From the NCBI GenBank assembly GCA_947259105.1, contig CAMYKU010000026.1:1-44623 (forward strand): a stretch of DNA of 44,623 nucleotides, written 5' to 3'. The notes below the pieces were generated by a model. That model worked only from the letters and a program-made list of their open reading frames with translations. It did not search any database and was not told the DNA's origin. The stretch is from an uncultured Alphaproteobacteria bacterium (GTDB lineage: Bacteria; Pseudomonadota; Alphaproteobacteria; UBA8366; JADFVY01). Shown here in pieces: positions 7,624-16,371 of the stretch (positions are counted from its first letter, which is position 1; each line of letters begins with the position of its first letter). The position numbers were made by a program, and so were the translations under genes.

Positions 7624-8712
7624 TCAGCCGGCGTTATAGAGGCCGCCAGCCTTCTTCCTGATCTGGTCGTATTTCTTGAAGATATTGACAACGCGAGCGG
7701 CGCGTTCGCCGGTCGCGGCGATTTCGTCCCAGAACTTCGCGGCCGCATCCTCGACCTGTTTCCATTCTTCCGCGGGAATGGTCCTGACTTTCAGCTTGGT
7801 TCCCGTCGCGCGCAGGTTGGCCTCGCCACCCCAATACCACTGATTGCGATAGAAGTGACCGCTCTCGATGCAGGCCATCACAAGCGCCTTGAGATGCTCG
7901 GGCAGGTCGCTCCAGCGTTTCTCATTGACATAGAACGAACCGATCCAGGCGCCCGAGATATTGTTGGTCAGGAAGTAGTCGGTCACGTCCGCCCAACCGA
8001 CGGTATAATCCTCGGTGATGCCGGACCAGGCCATGCCGTCAAGCTCGCCGGTCTGGACCGCGACTTCGGCATCCTCGTAGGGAATCGAAACCGGCACCAC
8101 GCCGAACTGCGACAGGAAGCGGCCGGCCGTGGGGAAGGTATAGAGCCGCAACCCACTCAGATCCTTCAGGCTCTTGATCTCTTTCTTGGTGTTGAAGTTA
8201 CAGGGGTCCTGCCCGGCCGCCGACAGCCAGACGACGCCACCGGCCTCGGCATAGGCTTCCCTCCAGATATCCGCGAGACCGTACTGATGGAACAGCGTCG
8301 GCACATCGAGGGCATGCTTCGTCGCAAGCGGGAAGTAACCGCCGAACACCGAGATATCGACAGGCGCGGCCATCGAATCGTCGTCCGAATGCACGGCGTC
8401 GATGGTGCCCTTCTGCATGGAGCGAAACAGTTCGCCCGTGGGAACCAGCTGATCGGCGTAATAGAGTTCAACCTCCATCTCGCCGTTCGACGCCTTGTTG
8501 ATGGCGTCGATAATCGGCTTGGTGACATGCTGTCCGAGGATCGACCCGGCATATGTCTGGAAACGCCACTTGATTGGCGCCGTGGCAGCATGAACGGCAG
8601 GCGCCGCAAGAGTCGCCGCGCCCGCGCCGGCAACCGTGACACCGGCCGCCTCGAGGAATTGACGCCTGCTTCTCGTCGCTGCCTTGATTTTTTTCGTGCT
8701 ATCTTTTGTCAT
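7624..8712 (-). CDS. dctP: TRAP transporter substrate-binding protein, DctP family
   Basis: A 362-residue periplasmic binding protein. The N-terminus carries a twin-arginine-type signal (SRRQFLEAAGVTVAG, residues about 16-30) followed by an AxA site (VHA|A). The mature domain has DctP hallmarks: an ADQLVPTGELFRSMQKGTIDA segment (split here by the family's ELxxxVxxGxID pattern) and a conserved Arg/Phe region LSGLRLYTFP near 190. The start at 8712 is preferred because GGAGG lies just before it; the ATG at 8724 overlaps that ribosome-binding site. Family members bind carboxylates and related acids. The adjacent SDR and GS-like genes hint at an amino- or oxo-acid ligand, which is inference. Confidence 0.88.
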   Translation of the reverse strand: MTKDSTKKIKAATRSRRQFLEAAGVTVAGAGAATLAAPAVHAATAPIKWRFQTYAGSILGQHVTKPIIDAINKASNGEMEVELYYADQLVPTGELFRSMQKGTIDAVHSDDDSMAAPVDISVFGGYFPLATKHALDVPTLFHQYGLADIWREAYAEAGGVVWLSAAGQDPCNFNTKKEIKSLKDLSGLRLYTFPTAGRFLSQFGVVPVSIPYEDAEVAVQTGELDGMAWSGITEDYTVGWADVTDYFLTNNISGAWIGSFYVNEKRWSDLPEHLKALVMACIESGHFYRNQWYWGGEANLRATGTKLKVRTIPAEEWKQVEDAAAKFWDEIAATGERAARVVNIFKKYDQIRKKAGGLYNAG

Positions 8713-8828
8713 CTTTGCCTCCATATCTTCTGTAGCGGTTTTAAAACGTCCGGATCATCGCAGAACACTCGTCTTGTATGCGCAGATTCATTGTTTCTCC
8801 CAAGAACACCTCCTTTTTATTTTAGATT

Positions 8829-10151
8829 CTACTTGCCGTAGACCCGGTCGGGGAGCCACAAGGCCACGTCGGGAAAGGCCATTACGATGGCAAGCGCCAA
8901 GGTCATCACCAGTACGAAAGGGATGATCGATCTATAGATGTCATGCAGCGTAATCTCCGGCGGGGCCATCGCGCGCATCAGGAACAGGTTGTACCCGAAG
9001 GGCGGCGTCATGTAGGCGATCTGGCAGGTAATGGTGTACAGCACGCCATACCAGACCAGATCGAAGCCCAGCGCGCCGACCAGCGGCACATAGAGCGGCG
9101 CGACGATGACCAGCATGGCGGTGTCGTCCAGGAACATGCCCATCAGGATGTAGGATACCTGCATCATGATAAGTATTTCCCACGGCCCCATCCCCAACTG
9201 ATCGACAAAAAAGCCTTCGATGGCCTTCACCGCGCCAAGCCCGTCGAATACCGCACCGAAGGCCAGCGCCGCCAGAATGATCCACATGAACATGCAGGTA
9301 ACAGCCAGCGTTTTTCGCAGGGTTTCCTCCATGACATGCTTGTTGAGCCGCCCCTTGACCAGCGCCGCAAGCGTCGCGGTGGCCGCGCCAACGGCGGAGG
9401 CCTCGACGAGGCTCGTAATCCCCATCAGAAACAATCCCGTCATCGAGGCGAAGATCGCAAGCGGCAAAAGGCCTGCCCGTAACAGCGCAAACTTCTTGCT
9501 CCAGGAAATATTGCGTTCCGCCTTTGCCAGCGGCGGACCCAAATTCGGCTGCAAATAACAACGCACGCCAATATAGAGGATGAACAGGCCGGCCATCATA
9601 AGGCCGGGAAAAACGCCGGCCAGCCATAACTGCCCGACCGGTTGGCGGGCAATCATGCCGTATAGCACCAGGACGACGCTGGGCGGCACGAGAATGCCAA
9701 GCGAACTACCGGCCTGGATGACCCCCGTCACCATCACCTTGTCGTAGCCGCGCTTGAGCAGTTCCGGCAGCGCGATGGTGGCGCCGATCGCCATGCCCGC
9801 GACGGAGAGACCGTTCATTGCGGAAATGACCACCATCAGGAGTATCGTGCCAATCGCCAGGCCGCCGTTAAGCGGCCCCATCCAAACGTGGAACATTTCG
9901 TAAAGATCATCGGCGATGCGGGATTCCGACAGGACGTATCCCATATAGATGAACATCGGGAGGGTCAGCAGCGGATACCATTTCATCAGCTTCATGGCTG
10001 CGCTGAATGCGATTTCCGAGCCGCCATCGCCCCATAGAAACAGCGCGGCGGCCACCGCGACAAACCCGATCGCCCCGAAAATGCGCTGGCCCGTCAGCAG
10101 CATGATCATCATCGTTGCGAACATAAAGATCGCAATCATCTCATAACTCAT
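8829..10151 (-). CDS. dctM: TRAP transporter large permease, DctM family
   Basis: A 440-residue inner-membrane protein with about 12 hydrophobic segments. It is the ion-coupled transport subunit of the tripartite system. The family pattern GAGIxxxPS-type is present as QAGSSLGILVPPSVVLVLYG (about residues 136-155). A second P-rich re-entrant region is YMTPPFGYNLF near 395. The start at 10151 overlaps the stop of the DctQ gene by four bases (ATGA), a classic coupling arrangement; reading further upstream gives no plausible N-terminus. The gene order here is Q-M-P, with the binding protein last and 116 bases away. Confidence 0.9.
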   Translation of the reverse strand: MSYEMIAIFMFATMMIMLLTGQRIFGAIGFVAVAAALFLWGDGGSEIAFSAAMKLMKWYPLLTLPMFIYMGYVLSESRIADDLYEMFHVWMGPLNGGLAIGTILLMVVISAMNGLSVAGMAIGATIALPELLKRGYDKVMVTGVIQAGSSLGILVPPSVVLVLYGMIARQPVGQLWLAGVFPGLMMAGLFILYIGVRCYLQPNLGPPLAKAERNISWSKKFALLRAGLLPLAIFASMTGLFLMGITSLVEASAVGAATATLAALVKGRLNKHVMEETLRKTLAVTCMFMWIILAALAFGAVFDGLGAVKAIEGFFVDQLGMGPWEILIMMQVSYILMGMFLDDTAMLVIVAPLYVPLVGALGFDLVWYGVLYTITCQIAYMTPPFGYNLFLMRAMAPPEITLHDIYRSIIPFVLVMTLALAIVMAFPDVALWLPDRVYGK

Positions 10152-10657
10152 GACAGCGGCTTCCCGATGGCGGCCGCCAGATCCTTGAAGAACTGCGAGA
10201 TCGCCTGCAGCAGCATCAGTATGATGCCGACCATCATGATGATTTTTATGGGCCACATGTACGGTTGCCACGAAGAATAGCTTCGCTCGCCATACTCAAG
10301 CGCATAGACGGTGCTGGAAATACTGCCGTAGAGCAGACCGACCAGATAGGCAATCATGAACAGCGCGGTGACCGCATCCCACCAGTTTCTGGTGTGCTCG
10401 GTCCTGCTCCCATACAGCAAATCCATTCGTACATGGCCATTGAGCTGCAACGAGTAGGCGCCGCCGACCAGAAAGTACGCCACCATCAGAAACTGGGCAA
10501 ATTCAAATGTCCAGAGCGCGGGTGTAAAAAATGCCTTCGACACTGAAGAGTAAAACAGCACAGCCATCATTGCAAAAATCATGTATATCGTAGCCCTGCC
10601 GACAAAATAATTCATCCTGTCCACGGTTTGTACATAGCGTTTGATTATTCTCGGCAT
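10148..10657 (-). CDS. dctQ: TRAP transporter small permease, DctQ family
   Basis: A 169-residue membrane protein with four hydrophobic segments (about residues 22-40, 55-70, 97-115, 135-155). It matches the size and topology of DctQ, which scaffolds DctM in the inner membrane. GGAGAAC precedes the ATG. The stop codon overlaps the dctM start. A small uncharacterised open frame ends exactly where this gene begins. Confidence 0.85.
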   Translation of the reverse strand: MPRIIKRYVQTVDRMNYFVGRATIYMIFAMMAVLFYSSVSKAFFTPALWTFEFAQFLMVAYFLVGGAYSLQLNGHVRMDLLYGSRTEHTRNWWDAVTALFMIAYLVGLLYGSISSTVYALEYGERSYSSWQPYMWPIKIIMMVGIILMLLQAISQFFKDLAAAIGKPLS

Positions 10658-10897
10658 TTAGTTCTCCAAGCTTGCCGGTTTATGGCCCAGTAACGGGCGA
10701 TACCCCTTGAGAGCGCCACTGACACGAACATCTCCGTTGCCTTCCAGGCGCATGATCGCGTTCAGCGATAGCCTCGTGGACATGACAACAGCCGCGTCCA
10801 CCACTAACCATCCGAATTTCACGGAGATATAATCCATAACCTGACTTAAAGGGCGAGTTGGGCGCTGCCTAACCTGGTCCCGTCGCGAATGATCCAC
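10658..10897 (-). CDS. Small open frame directly upstream of dctQ (doubtful)
   Basis: A GTG-initiated frame of 79 codons ends in TAA touching the dctQ ATG (TAAATG). An internal ATG at about 10837 would give a 59-residue product. The sequence around VDAAVVMSTRLSLNAIM is mildly hydrophobic; no domain is recognised. Tight abutment suggests translational coupling, but the same space may simply be a 5' leader. Ribosome-binding sites are poor for both starts. The upstream 10898-11025 stretch includes AT-rich direct repeats (ATCGTT twice near 10937-10950) that may belong to the TRAP promoter. Confidence 0.25.
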   Translation of the reverse strand: MDHSRRDQVRQRPTRPLSQVMDYISVKFGWLVVDAAVVMSTRLSLNAIMRLEGNGDVRVSGALKGYRPLLGHKPASLEN

Positions 10898-11025
10898 CCA
10901 ACGGGGTTTGTATTGTCACGCTCCCGGTTCTCCTTATCGTTATCGTTATATTGAGATTGAAACCCTACCCCAGTTCCATTGCCTCGTCAGCAATATCCGT
11001 GGGCGGGGTCCGGCGCCTTCAACGT

Positions 11026-11850
11026 TCACGACGCTACCTGCGGCGTGCGCCCCTTTCCCGGGTCCGGCACCTGCCCGCCGTTCATTTCTGCGAGCGCGCG
11101 CAGCAGCAGGCCGGACAGGCGTTCGGCCCACTCGTCCTGACCCGCTTCCGTCTCGACGAGGTCCTGCCGGACTTCGATCATGACGTGCGGAATGCCGCGC
11201 CGCTCGCCATGAACCGGGATCGTGTAGTCGGTCACGTCGCTCACCGAGTAGGGCTCGTTGTGGCCGACGGTGAAGGCGCCGCCGTCGAGGGCATCGCCGA
11301 GGCGATGCGCGAACCCGCGATCGCGGTTGTACAGCAGGCCGATATGCCACGGCCGCTGCTCGCCGTGAAACACCGGCGTGAAGCTGTGGATCGAGACCAG
11401 GACGGTCGGCCGGCCGGCGCGCCGGCGGAGTTCCAGCTCGGCGTCGATCCGGTCGTGATAGGGATCGAAGACCTCGCGCACCCGCGCATGGACCTGCTGC
11501 GGCGACAGCCCCTGATTGCCTTTGATTTCCGTGGCCTCGCTGACCACCGCGATCGATGTCGGCGAGGTCGGCGGGCGGTTGCAGTCGATCACCAGGCGCG
11601 AATAGAGCTGCATGACCAGCGGCGCGTCGAGCCGCTCGGATATCCGCTCGGCCACCCCCGCGGCGCCGATGTCCCAGGCGATGTGCCGGTCCATGTCGGA
11701 CGCGTCCAGCCCCAGCGTGCCGAGACTGCCGGGCAGCCGCCGACCCGCATGTTCGCAGGTCAGGAAAATCTCCGAGGCCCCGTGCAGCCGGCGCAGATCC
11801 ACGGGATGCGGATCGTCCGCCCCGAGCAGCCTTGCGAATGCGTCACTCAT
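11026..11850 (-). CDS. N-formylglutamate amidohydrolase family protein (HutG2-like)
   Basis: A 274-residue protein of the N-formylglutamate amidohydrolase family (Pfam FGase), a zinc hydrolase of the cytoplasm. Visible motifs in order are the metal-site CEHAG (about residues 32-36), YSRLVIDCNRPP (about 82-93), SIHSFTP (about 149-155), NEPYS (about 198-202) and a late HVMIEVRQDL. The family removes formyl or acyl groups from glutamate in histidine degradation. Stand-alone members without other hut genes, as here, often have unknown substrates. Its closest neighbours are the pit gene (51 bases upstream) and the TRAP cluster; no histidine genes are nearby. Confidence 0.85.
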   Translation of the reverse strand: MSDAFARLLGADDPHPVDLRRLHGASEIFLTCEHAGRRLPGSLGTLGLDASDMDRHIAWDIGAAGVAERISERLDAPLVMQLYSRLVIDCNRPPTSPTSIAVVSEATEIKGNQGLSPQQVHARVREVFDPYHDRIDAELELRRRAGRPTVLVSIHSFTPVFHGEQRPWHIGLLYNRDRGFAHRLGDALDGGAFTVGHNEPYSVSDVTDYTIPVHGERRGIPHVMIEVRQDLVETEAGQDEWAERLSGLLLRALAEMNGGQVPDPGKGRTPQVAS

Positions 11851-11901
11851 GCGTCTCTTGTTCCATGGCAGTCAGGTGCGTTATCCGTCTGATTTACACC
11901 A

Positions 11902-12948
11902 CTAGACCGGCTGGCCAAAGACGTTCTGCAGGAAGAACAGGCCGATATAGCAGGCGATGCCCGCGACCAGCGGCGTGACGACCCAGCCGAGCGACACGCT
12001 GCCAACGATGCGCCAGCGGATCGTCCGGCCGCCCTGCATCAATCCGATTCCCAGAACCGCGCCGACCACCGCCTGGGAGCTGGAAACCGGCACCAGGGGA
12101 ATGGTCGGCAGGTTGAGATCGATCAGGAACGCCTGCAGGCCGCGCGACGCGAACAGGAACAGCACGATCGAATGGGCCATGACCACCACCCAGGCGGCGA
12201 CCGGCGACAACGGCATCAGTCCGCCGCCGACCGTCAGCATCACCCGCTCCGAGTAGGTCATCACCCCGACGCCAATGGCCAGCCCGCCGAGCAGGAAGAG
12301 CTGCTGCGCCGAGCTGAAACTCGCCGCGCCAAACACCGTGAAGTCGGTGAAGGGCGACGACGGCACGAACACGCCCATGACGTTGGCGATGTTGTTGGCG
12401 CCCAGGCTGTAGGCGCCAAATGCGCCGGCGAGCAACAGCGCGGCCCTTGTGTAGGCATCGACGCGCAGCATATGGAAATTGGTGCGTTTGAGGAACCATG
12501 TCGTCAGCTTGTAGAGGAGCACCGCGAAGATCGCCGCCAGCACCGGGCAGATCAGCCAGGTGCTGAGAATCGTCGTCAGCGTCGTGGAGTCGGTTTCGGT
12601 CAGGCTGAACAGATTCCAGCCGACGATGGCGCCGACGATCGCCTGGGTGGTCGACACCGGCAGGCCCGCCTTGGTCATCAGGTAAACCGACAGGGCGGCC
12701 GACAGCGCCGCCATGAAGGCGCCGCCGATGGTATCGATCGCGCCCAGCTTGCCAAGGGTATCGGCGGCGCCGGCGCCGCTCATCACCGCGCCCAGGATCA
12801 CGAAGATGCTGCAGATCATCGCCGCCGTGGTGAAGCGGATCATGCGCGTGCCGACCGCGGTGCCGAACACGTTCGCGGCGTCGTTGGCGCCCAGCGACCA
12901 GCCCAGGAACAGGCCGCTGCTCAGGAAGAACAGGGTGGCGACGTCCAT
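11902..12948 (-). CDS. pit: Low-affinity inorganic phosphate transporter, PiT family
   Basis: A 348-residue inner-membrane protein with the two inverted PiT signatures: GANDAANVFGT at residues 20-30 and GANNIANVMG near residue 205. Each is followed by an STTQAIVGA-type P-loop-like segment (VSTTQAIVGAIVG, VSSSQAVVGAVLG). It imports metal-phosphate with protons or sodium. The start at 12948 has GGAGG at 12956-12960. An ATG at 12987 lies inside the adjacent inverted repeat and is not used. The gene follows a DUF47 gene with a 268-bp inverted-repeat element exactly filling the gap, a layout discussed in the findings. Confidence 0.93.
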   Translation of the reverse strand: MDVATLFFLSSGLFLGWSLGANDAANVFGTAVGTRMIRFTTAAMICSIFVILGAVMSGAGAADTLGKLGAIDTIGGAFMAALSAALSVYLMTKAGLPVSTTQAIVGAIVGWNLFSLTETDSTTLTTILSTWLICPVLAAIFAVLLYKLTTWFLKRTNFHMLRVDAYTRAALLLAGAFGAYSLGANNIANVMGVFVPSSPFTDFTVFGAASFSSAQQLFLLGGLAIGVGVMTYSERVMLTVGGGLMPLSPVAAWVVVMAHSIVLFLFASRGLQAFLIDLNLPTIPLVPVSSSQAVVGAVLGIGLMQGGRTIRWRIVGSVSLGWVVTPLVAGIACYIGLFFLQNVFGQPV

Positions 12949-12960
12949 CGCGCGGCCTCC

Positions 12961-13228
12961 TAGTGACGTGGATCGGACATATGGCACCCGTGGGATCGCG
13001 GTTCCCGTCTTCTCGGCAGGAGGGCGTGCGCCGGCGATGCCTGCCCATCGTCAAGCGCGCCCGACGCCCCGGGGGGGCGGGAAACGCGACCCTGCGGGCG
13101 GCCTTGCGAGCCCACCGGCCGCGTTGCGCACCGCTTGCGATGCGCCGGCATCGCGGCGCGACCCGCGCCTTGCCGGATGAGCTCGCAAGACCGTCCCACG
13201 GGTGCCATATGTCCGATCCACATCACTA
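12961..13228. repeat. Intergenic inverted-repeat element, family R3, copy a
   Basis: Arms of 35 bp (12961-12995 and 13194-13228) are complementary with a single mismatch. They enclose about 200 bases that themselves contain smaller palindromes (for example GCGATGC facing GCATCGC). The core, about 13014-13175, is clearly related to the core of the copy at 36063-36329, sharing GATGCGCCGGCATCGC and GCGCCTTGC, but the two copies have unrelated arms. One arm includes the TAG stop of the DUF47 gene; the other ends exactly before the GGAGG of pit. Confidence 0.85.
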
Positions 13229-13888
13229 AAACCGGCGCTTGATGGTGTAGATGGCGAGGCGGTCGCCGACGTCCTCGGACCGGTCGGCAATGTTGTCGAT
13301 CATTTCGACGAAGTGCCGCAGATGGCATTTCCGGGCCAGGTCCATGTCGGAATCGAAGATCCGGCGTTTCAGCTTGGTCGAGACCCTGTCCGCCTCCTTC
13401 TCATAGAACATGACCTTGTGCATATGGTCGCCGACCGCTTCGACATTGCGGAAGAACGCGCGCGAGGCGAGCACGATCGCCTCCACGGCCGCGGAGGCCT
13501 GTTCGACCAGCGCTTCGTAGTCGCCGTGGAGTTCTTCCGGGATGTCCGGATTCTCGATGAAAAAGCCCCACAGCGCACCTTCGAACAGGTTCAGCACCGA
13601 ATCGAGGTTTTCGAGCAGCCCGAGCACGTCGCCCCGGGATTCCGGGATCAGGGTCTGGGCATAGAGCTGCCGCTCGATACCGCGGCGCAAATCGTCGGTG
13701 CGGCTCTCCAGTTCGTTCACCTGGCCCAGCTTTTCCTCGAACTCGGCGGAACGGCCGTCGTCCAGGAAGATCTTCACGGCCCGTTTGAAGGCCAGCGCCG
13801 ACTGCGAGAGGTTGTCCATGAATTCATCGATCTCCCCTTCCAGCACCCTTGTGCGGCGTAAGATCGAAAACGGCTTCGACATGGCCAT
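13226..13888 (-). CDS. DUF47 / PhoU-like Pit accessory protein
   Basis: A 220-residue all-helical cytoplasmic protein of the DUF47 (PhoU-like) family, commonly encoded beside pit and thought to regulate it. Visible features are the N-terminal FMDNLSQSALAFKRAVKIFL helix (a PhoU-like E/DxxxD region) and the C-terminal metal-binding-like KEADRVSTKLKRRIF, followed by HFVEMIDNIADRSEDVGD (DxxEDV-type PhoU motif). The start at 13888 is preceded by GGGAGG at six bases. It is the first gene of the two-gene minus-strand unit with pit. Its stop codon lies within the arm of the R3 element. Confidence 0.9.
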   Translation of the reverse strand: MAMSKPFSILRRTRVLEGEIDEFMDNLSQSALAFKRAVKIFLDDGRSAEFEEKLGQVNELESRTDDLRRGIERQLYAQTLIPESRGDVLGLLENLDSVLNLFEGALWGFFIENPDIPEELHGDYEALVEQASAAVEAIVLASRAFFRNVEAVGDHMHKVMFYEKEADRVSTKLKRRIFDSDMDLARKCHLRHFVEMIDNIADRSEDVGDRLAIYTIKRRF

Positions 13889-14183
13889 GAAATACCTCCC
13901 CTGCGCCCCGCCGGAAGCGGCAGGCGCGATTATTGTCGCCCGCGGCCGCCGGAGGGATCCGGCGGAACGGGCCGTTGCCTGTTGCGGCGGCCGGTACGAT
14001 ATCGCGGAGCTTCCGCGCGAGCCCGGCACGTGCGGTGCGGGCCGCCCGGAATGCAGCGAGCAGCTTAGCAAATCGCACGGAATACAAACAAGTTTTCTTG
14101 CGTGGCGCGGCCCCGGACGGTATAGCGGCGGACATGCCTCGACCGCCCCGAAAAACCCGGCGCCGCCCGGCGCCGTTCCAGAA

Positions 14184-15164
14184 ATGCTGACAGACCTGTT
14201 CCTGACCGTATCCGGGCTCGTTATTCTCGTGCTCGGCGGCGAAGCGACGGTCCGCGGGGCGGTCGGCCTCGCACGCCTGCTCGGCGTTTCGGCGGCGATG
14301 ATCGGGCTGACCGTCGTCGCATTCGGCACCTCGGCGCCGGAACTGGTGGTCAGCGTGCAGGCGTCGCTCGACGGCGCGCCCGACATCGCGATCGGCAACG
14401 TGGTCGGCAGCAATATCGCCAATGTCCTCCTGATTCTGGGTGCCGGGGCGTTGATCGCACCGCTGATCTGCGCCCCGGGCATGGTTCGGCGCGACGGCAC
14501 GGCGATGATACTGGCCCTTGTCCTGCTGTGCGGTCTCGGCCTGGCCGGCACCATCGTCGCCTGGCAGGGTGCGCTGATGATTCTGGTCCTGGTCGGATAT
14601 GTGGGCGGCTCCTACCTGGTCGACCGCAGGAGCGATACCGCCGTCGCCGAACTGCATGCCCGCGAGGCCGAAGAAACGTCGGGTGTCCCGCAAACCTGGA
14701 TCATCGTGCTGCTCTATGTGGTGGCGGGCCTCGTGGCGCTCGTCCTCGGCGCGAAGCTGCTCGTGGACGGCGCCGTCGGCGTGGCGCGCGCCGCCGGCGT
14801 GTCGGAATCGGTGATCGGCCTGTCGCTGGTCGCGATCGGCACCTCGCTTCCCGAACTCGCGGCGACGGTGGTGGCCGCGTGGCGGCGCCATACCGACGTT
14901 GCGATCGCAAACGTGCTGGGCAGCAACCTGTTCAACGTGCTGTTGATCCTGGGGGCGGCGTCGCTCGTGGCGCCGCTTCCCGTCGCGCCGGACATCGTCG
15001 CCATCGATTTGTGGGTCATGCTCGGCTCGGCATTTGTGCTGATTCCGATCATGGTCACGGGCTGGCATATATCGCGCGCGGAGGGCGTTTTCCTGCTGCT
15101 GCTCTACGCCGCCTATATCTCCAGCCTGGCGATGGGTTACGGAAGGTCGGTCGTGCCTGCGTGA
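14184..15164 (+). CDS. Calcium/cation antiporter, CaCA family (YrbG-like)
   Basis: A 326-residue membrane antiporter exchanging Na+ or H+ for Ca2+. It shows the two inverted alpha-repeats of the family: GLTVVAFGTSAPELVVS with GNVVGSNIANVLLILG (residues about 40-85), and LSLVAIGTSLPELAAT with ANVLGSNLFNVLLILG (about 210-260). Ten hydrophobic segments are evident and length is normal. The start at 14184 fits the first membrane helix; its ribosome-binding site is weak. It is divergent from the DUF47 gene, with 295 bases between (13889-14183) in which I see no gene, and convergent with the polyamine permease gene, whose stop is 10 bases away. Confidence 0.9.
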   Translation: MLTDLFLTVSGLVILVLGGEATVRGAVGLARLLGVSAAMIGLTVVAFGTSAPELVVSVQASLDGAPDIAIGNVVGSNIANVLLILGAGALIAPLICAPGMVRRDGTAMILALVLLCGLGLAGTIVAWQGALMILVLVGYVGGSYLVDRRSDTAVAELHAREAEETSGVPQTWIIVLLYVVAGLVALVLGAKLLVDGAVGVARAAGVSESVIGLSLVAIGTSLPELAATVVAAWRRHTDVAIANVLGSNLFNVLLILGAASLVAPLPVAPDIVAIDLWVMLGSAFVLIPIMVTGWHISRAEGVFLLLLYAAYISSLAMGYGRSVVPA

Positions 15165-15174
15165 CGCCGCCGGG

Positions 15175-16371
15175 CTACTGCTGCTCTTCTTCTTCGGTCG
15201 CCGGCGGCTCGCCCTCCTCCCCGACTCCGGCCTGACCTTCCAGGTTCTTCGGGTCGAACACGTTGCCGAACGTGCCCGCCCCCAAACCCTGCGACGCCGG
15301 CGCGCCGCCGGACTCCTCGGCGCCCGCCGCGGGCAATGTCTGCCGGTACTGCTCCTCCAGCCTGCGCTGGCGCTCCAGCTTCTCCGCCCTGAGGTCGGCC
15401 TTGCACTGATCCGCACTGTGGCCGATGGCGAACCAGATGCCGAAAATCGTCGCCACGACGACCATCACGCTCATGATCATCGCCGGATTCTTCTTGAAGA
15501 ACCCCTGCAGGACGGCAGCCGCGCCGGGCCCTTCCGGCAGTGCGCGCGCCTTCTTCAACTCCCCGCGCTTCATCATCCCCTCGTAGAGCAGCGCGCCGAT
15601 CAGCGTCAGCACGATGATGATGAAGGCCACCGCCGATATCGACGGATCGATGCCGAGACGGACCTTCTGCGAGATGATGGTGGTGAAGGTATGCAGGTGC
15701 GAAATCGTGAAGACGGTCGTGTTGTAGTTCTCGAACGAGGCGAGGAAGGCGATGACCGCGGCCGAGATTATCGCCGGCTTGAGGAACGGCAGCAGGATTT
15801 TCCGGAAGGCCTGCGTATTGGTGGCGCCGAGATCGAGGGCGGCCTCGATCTGGCCGGTATCGAACCGCTGCAGCCGCGAGATGATGACCAGCATGCAGTA
15901 GGAGGAAATGAAACTCGACTGGCCGGCGACGGTGAGGAAGATACCGTTGTAGAAGATGCTGTCGGTCCCGAAACCCAGCAGCTGCGCCGTCCGGTCCCAG
16001 AAAATCAGGGTGGAGATACCGAGGACCACGCCGGGGATCAGGATCGGCGCGGTGATCAGCGTGTAGTAGGCGGTCCGCAGCGACGGCCTGATCTGGGTGA
16101 GGAACAGCGCCCCGGCAAGGCCCAGCGCCACCGACACCATGACCACCGCAACGCCGACCCCGAGCGAGGTCAAAAGGCCGCTCTGCAGGCGCTCGTCGCC
16201 GGCCAGTTTCACGAACCACTCGAAACTGAGGCAGTCCCACGGCGCGATCCGCGGGAAACTGGAGCTGTTGAGGGCCGTGACCACCATGATGAACAGCGGC
16301 CCGAACAGGAAGCCGAAGAACGCCAGCAGGTAGAGCCCGGTCAGGCCCCGCGCCAGGATGCGCGCCCTCAT
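15175..16371 (-). CDS. potC: Polyamine-type ABC permease (PotC-like) with long C-terminal extension
   Basis: A 398-residue inner-membrane subunit. Residues 1-285 form a normal PotC-type permease with six hydrophobic segments and the ATPase-contact EAA loop (EAALDLGATNTQAFRKILLP). After MKRGELKKARAL an unusual tail of about 110 residues follows. It adds one more hydrophobic helix (MIMSVMVVVATIFGIWFAIG), a charged helix rich in Arg/Lys/Glu, and a disordered acidic end (EEGEPPATEEEEQQ). Standard PotC proteins are about 260-290 residues. The start overlaps the end of potB by four bases (ATGA). Last gene of the D-A-B-C operon. Confidence 0.85.
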   Translation of the reverse strand: MRARILARGLTGLYLLAFFGFLFGPLFIMVVTALNSSSFPRIAPWDCLSFEWFVKLAGDERLQSGLLTSLGVGVAVVMVSVALGLAGALFLTQIRPSLRTAYYTLITAPILIPGVVLGISTLIFWDRTAQLLGFGTDSIFYNGIFLTVAGQSSFISSYCMLVIISRLQRFDTGQIEAALDLGATNTQAFRKILLPFLKPAIISAAVIAFLASFENYNTTVFTISHLHTFTTIISQKVRLGIDPSISAVAFIIIVLTLIGALLYEGMMKRGELKKARALPEGPGAAAVLQGFFKKNPAMIMSVMVVVATIFGIWFAIGHSADQCKADLRAEKLERQRRLEEQYRQTLPAAGAEESGGAPASQGLGAGTFGNVFDPKNLEGQAGVGEEGEPPATEEEEQQ

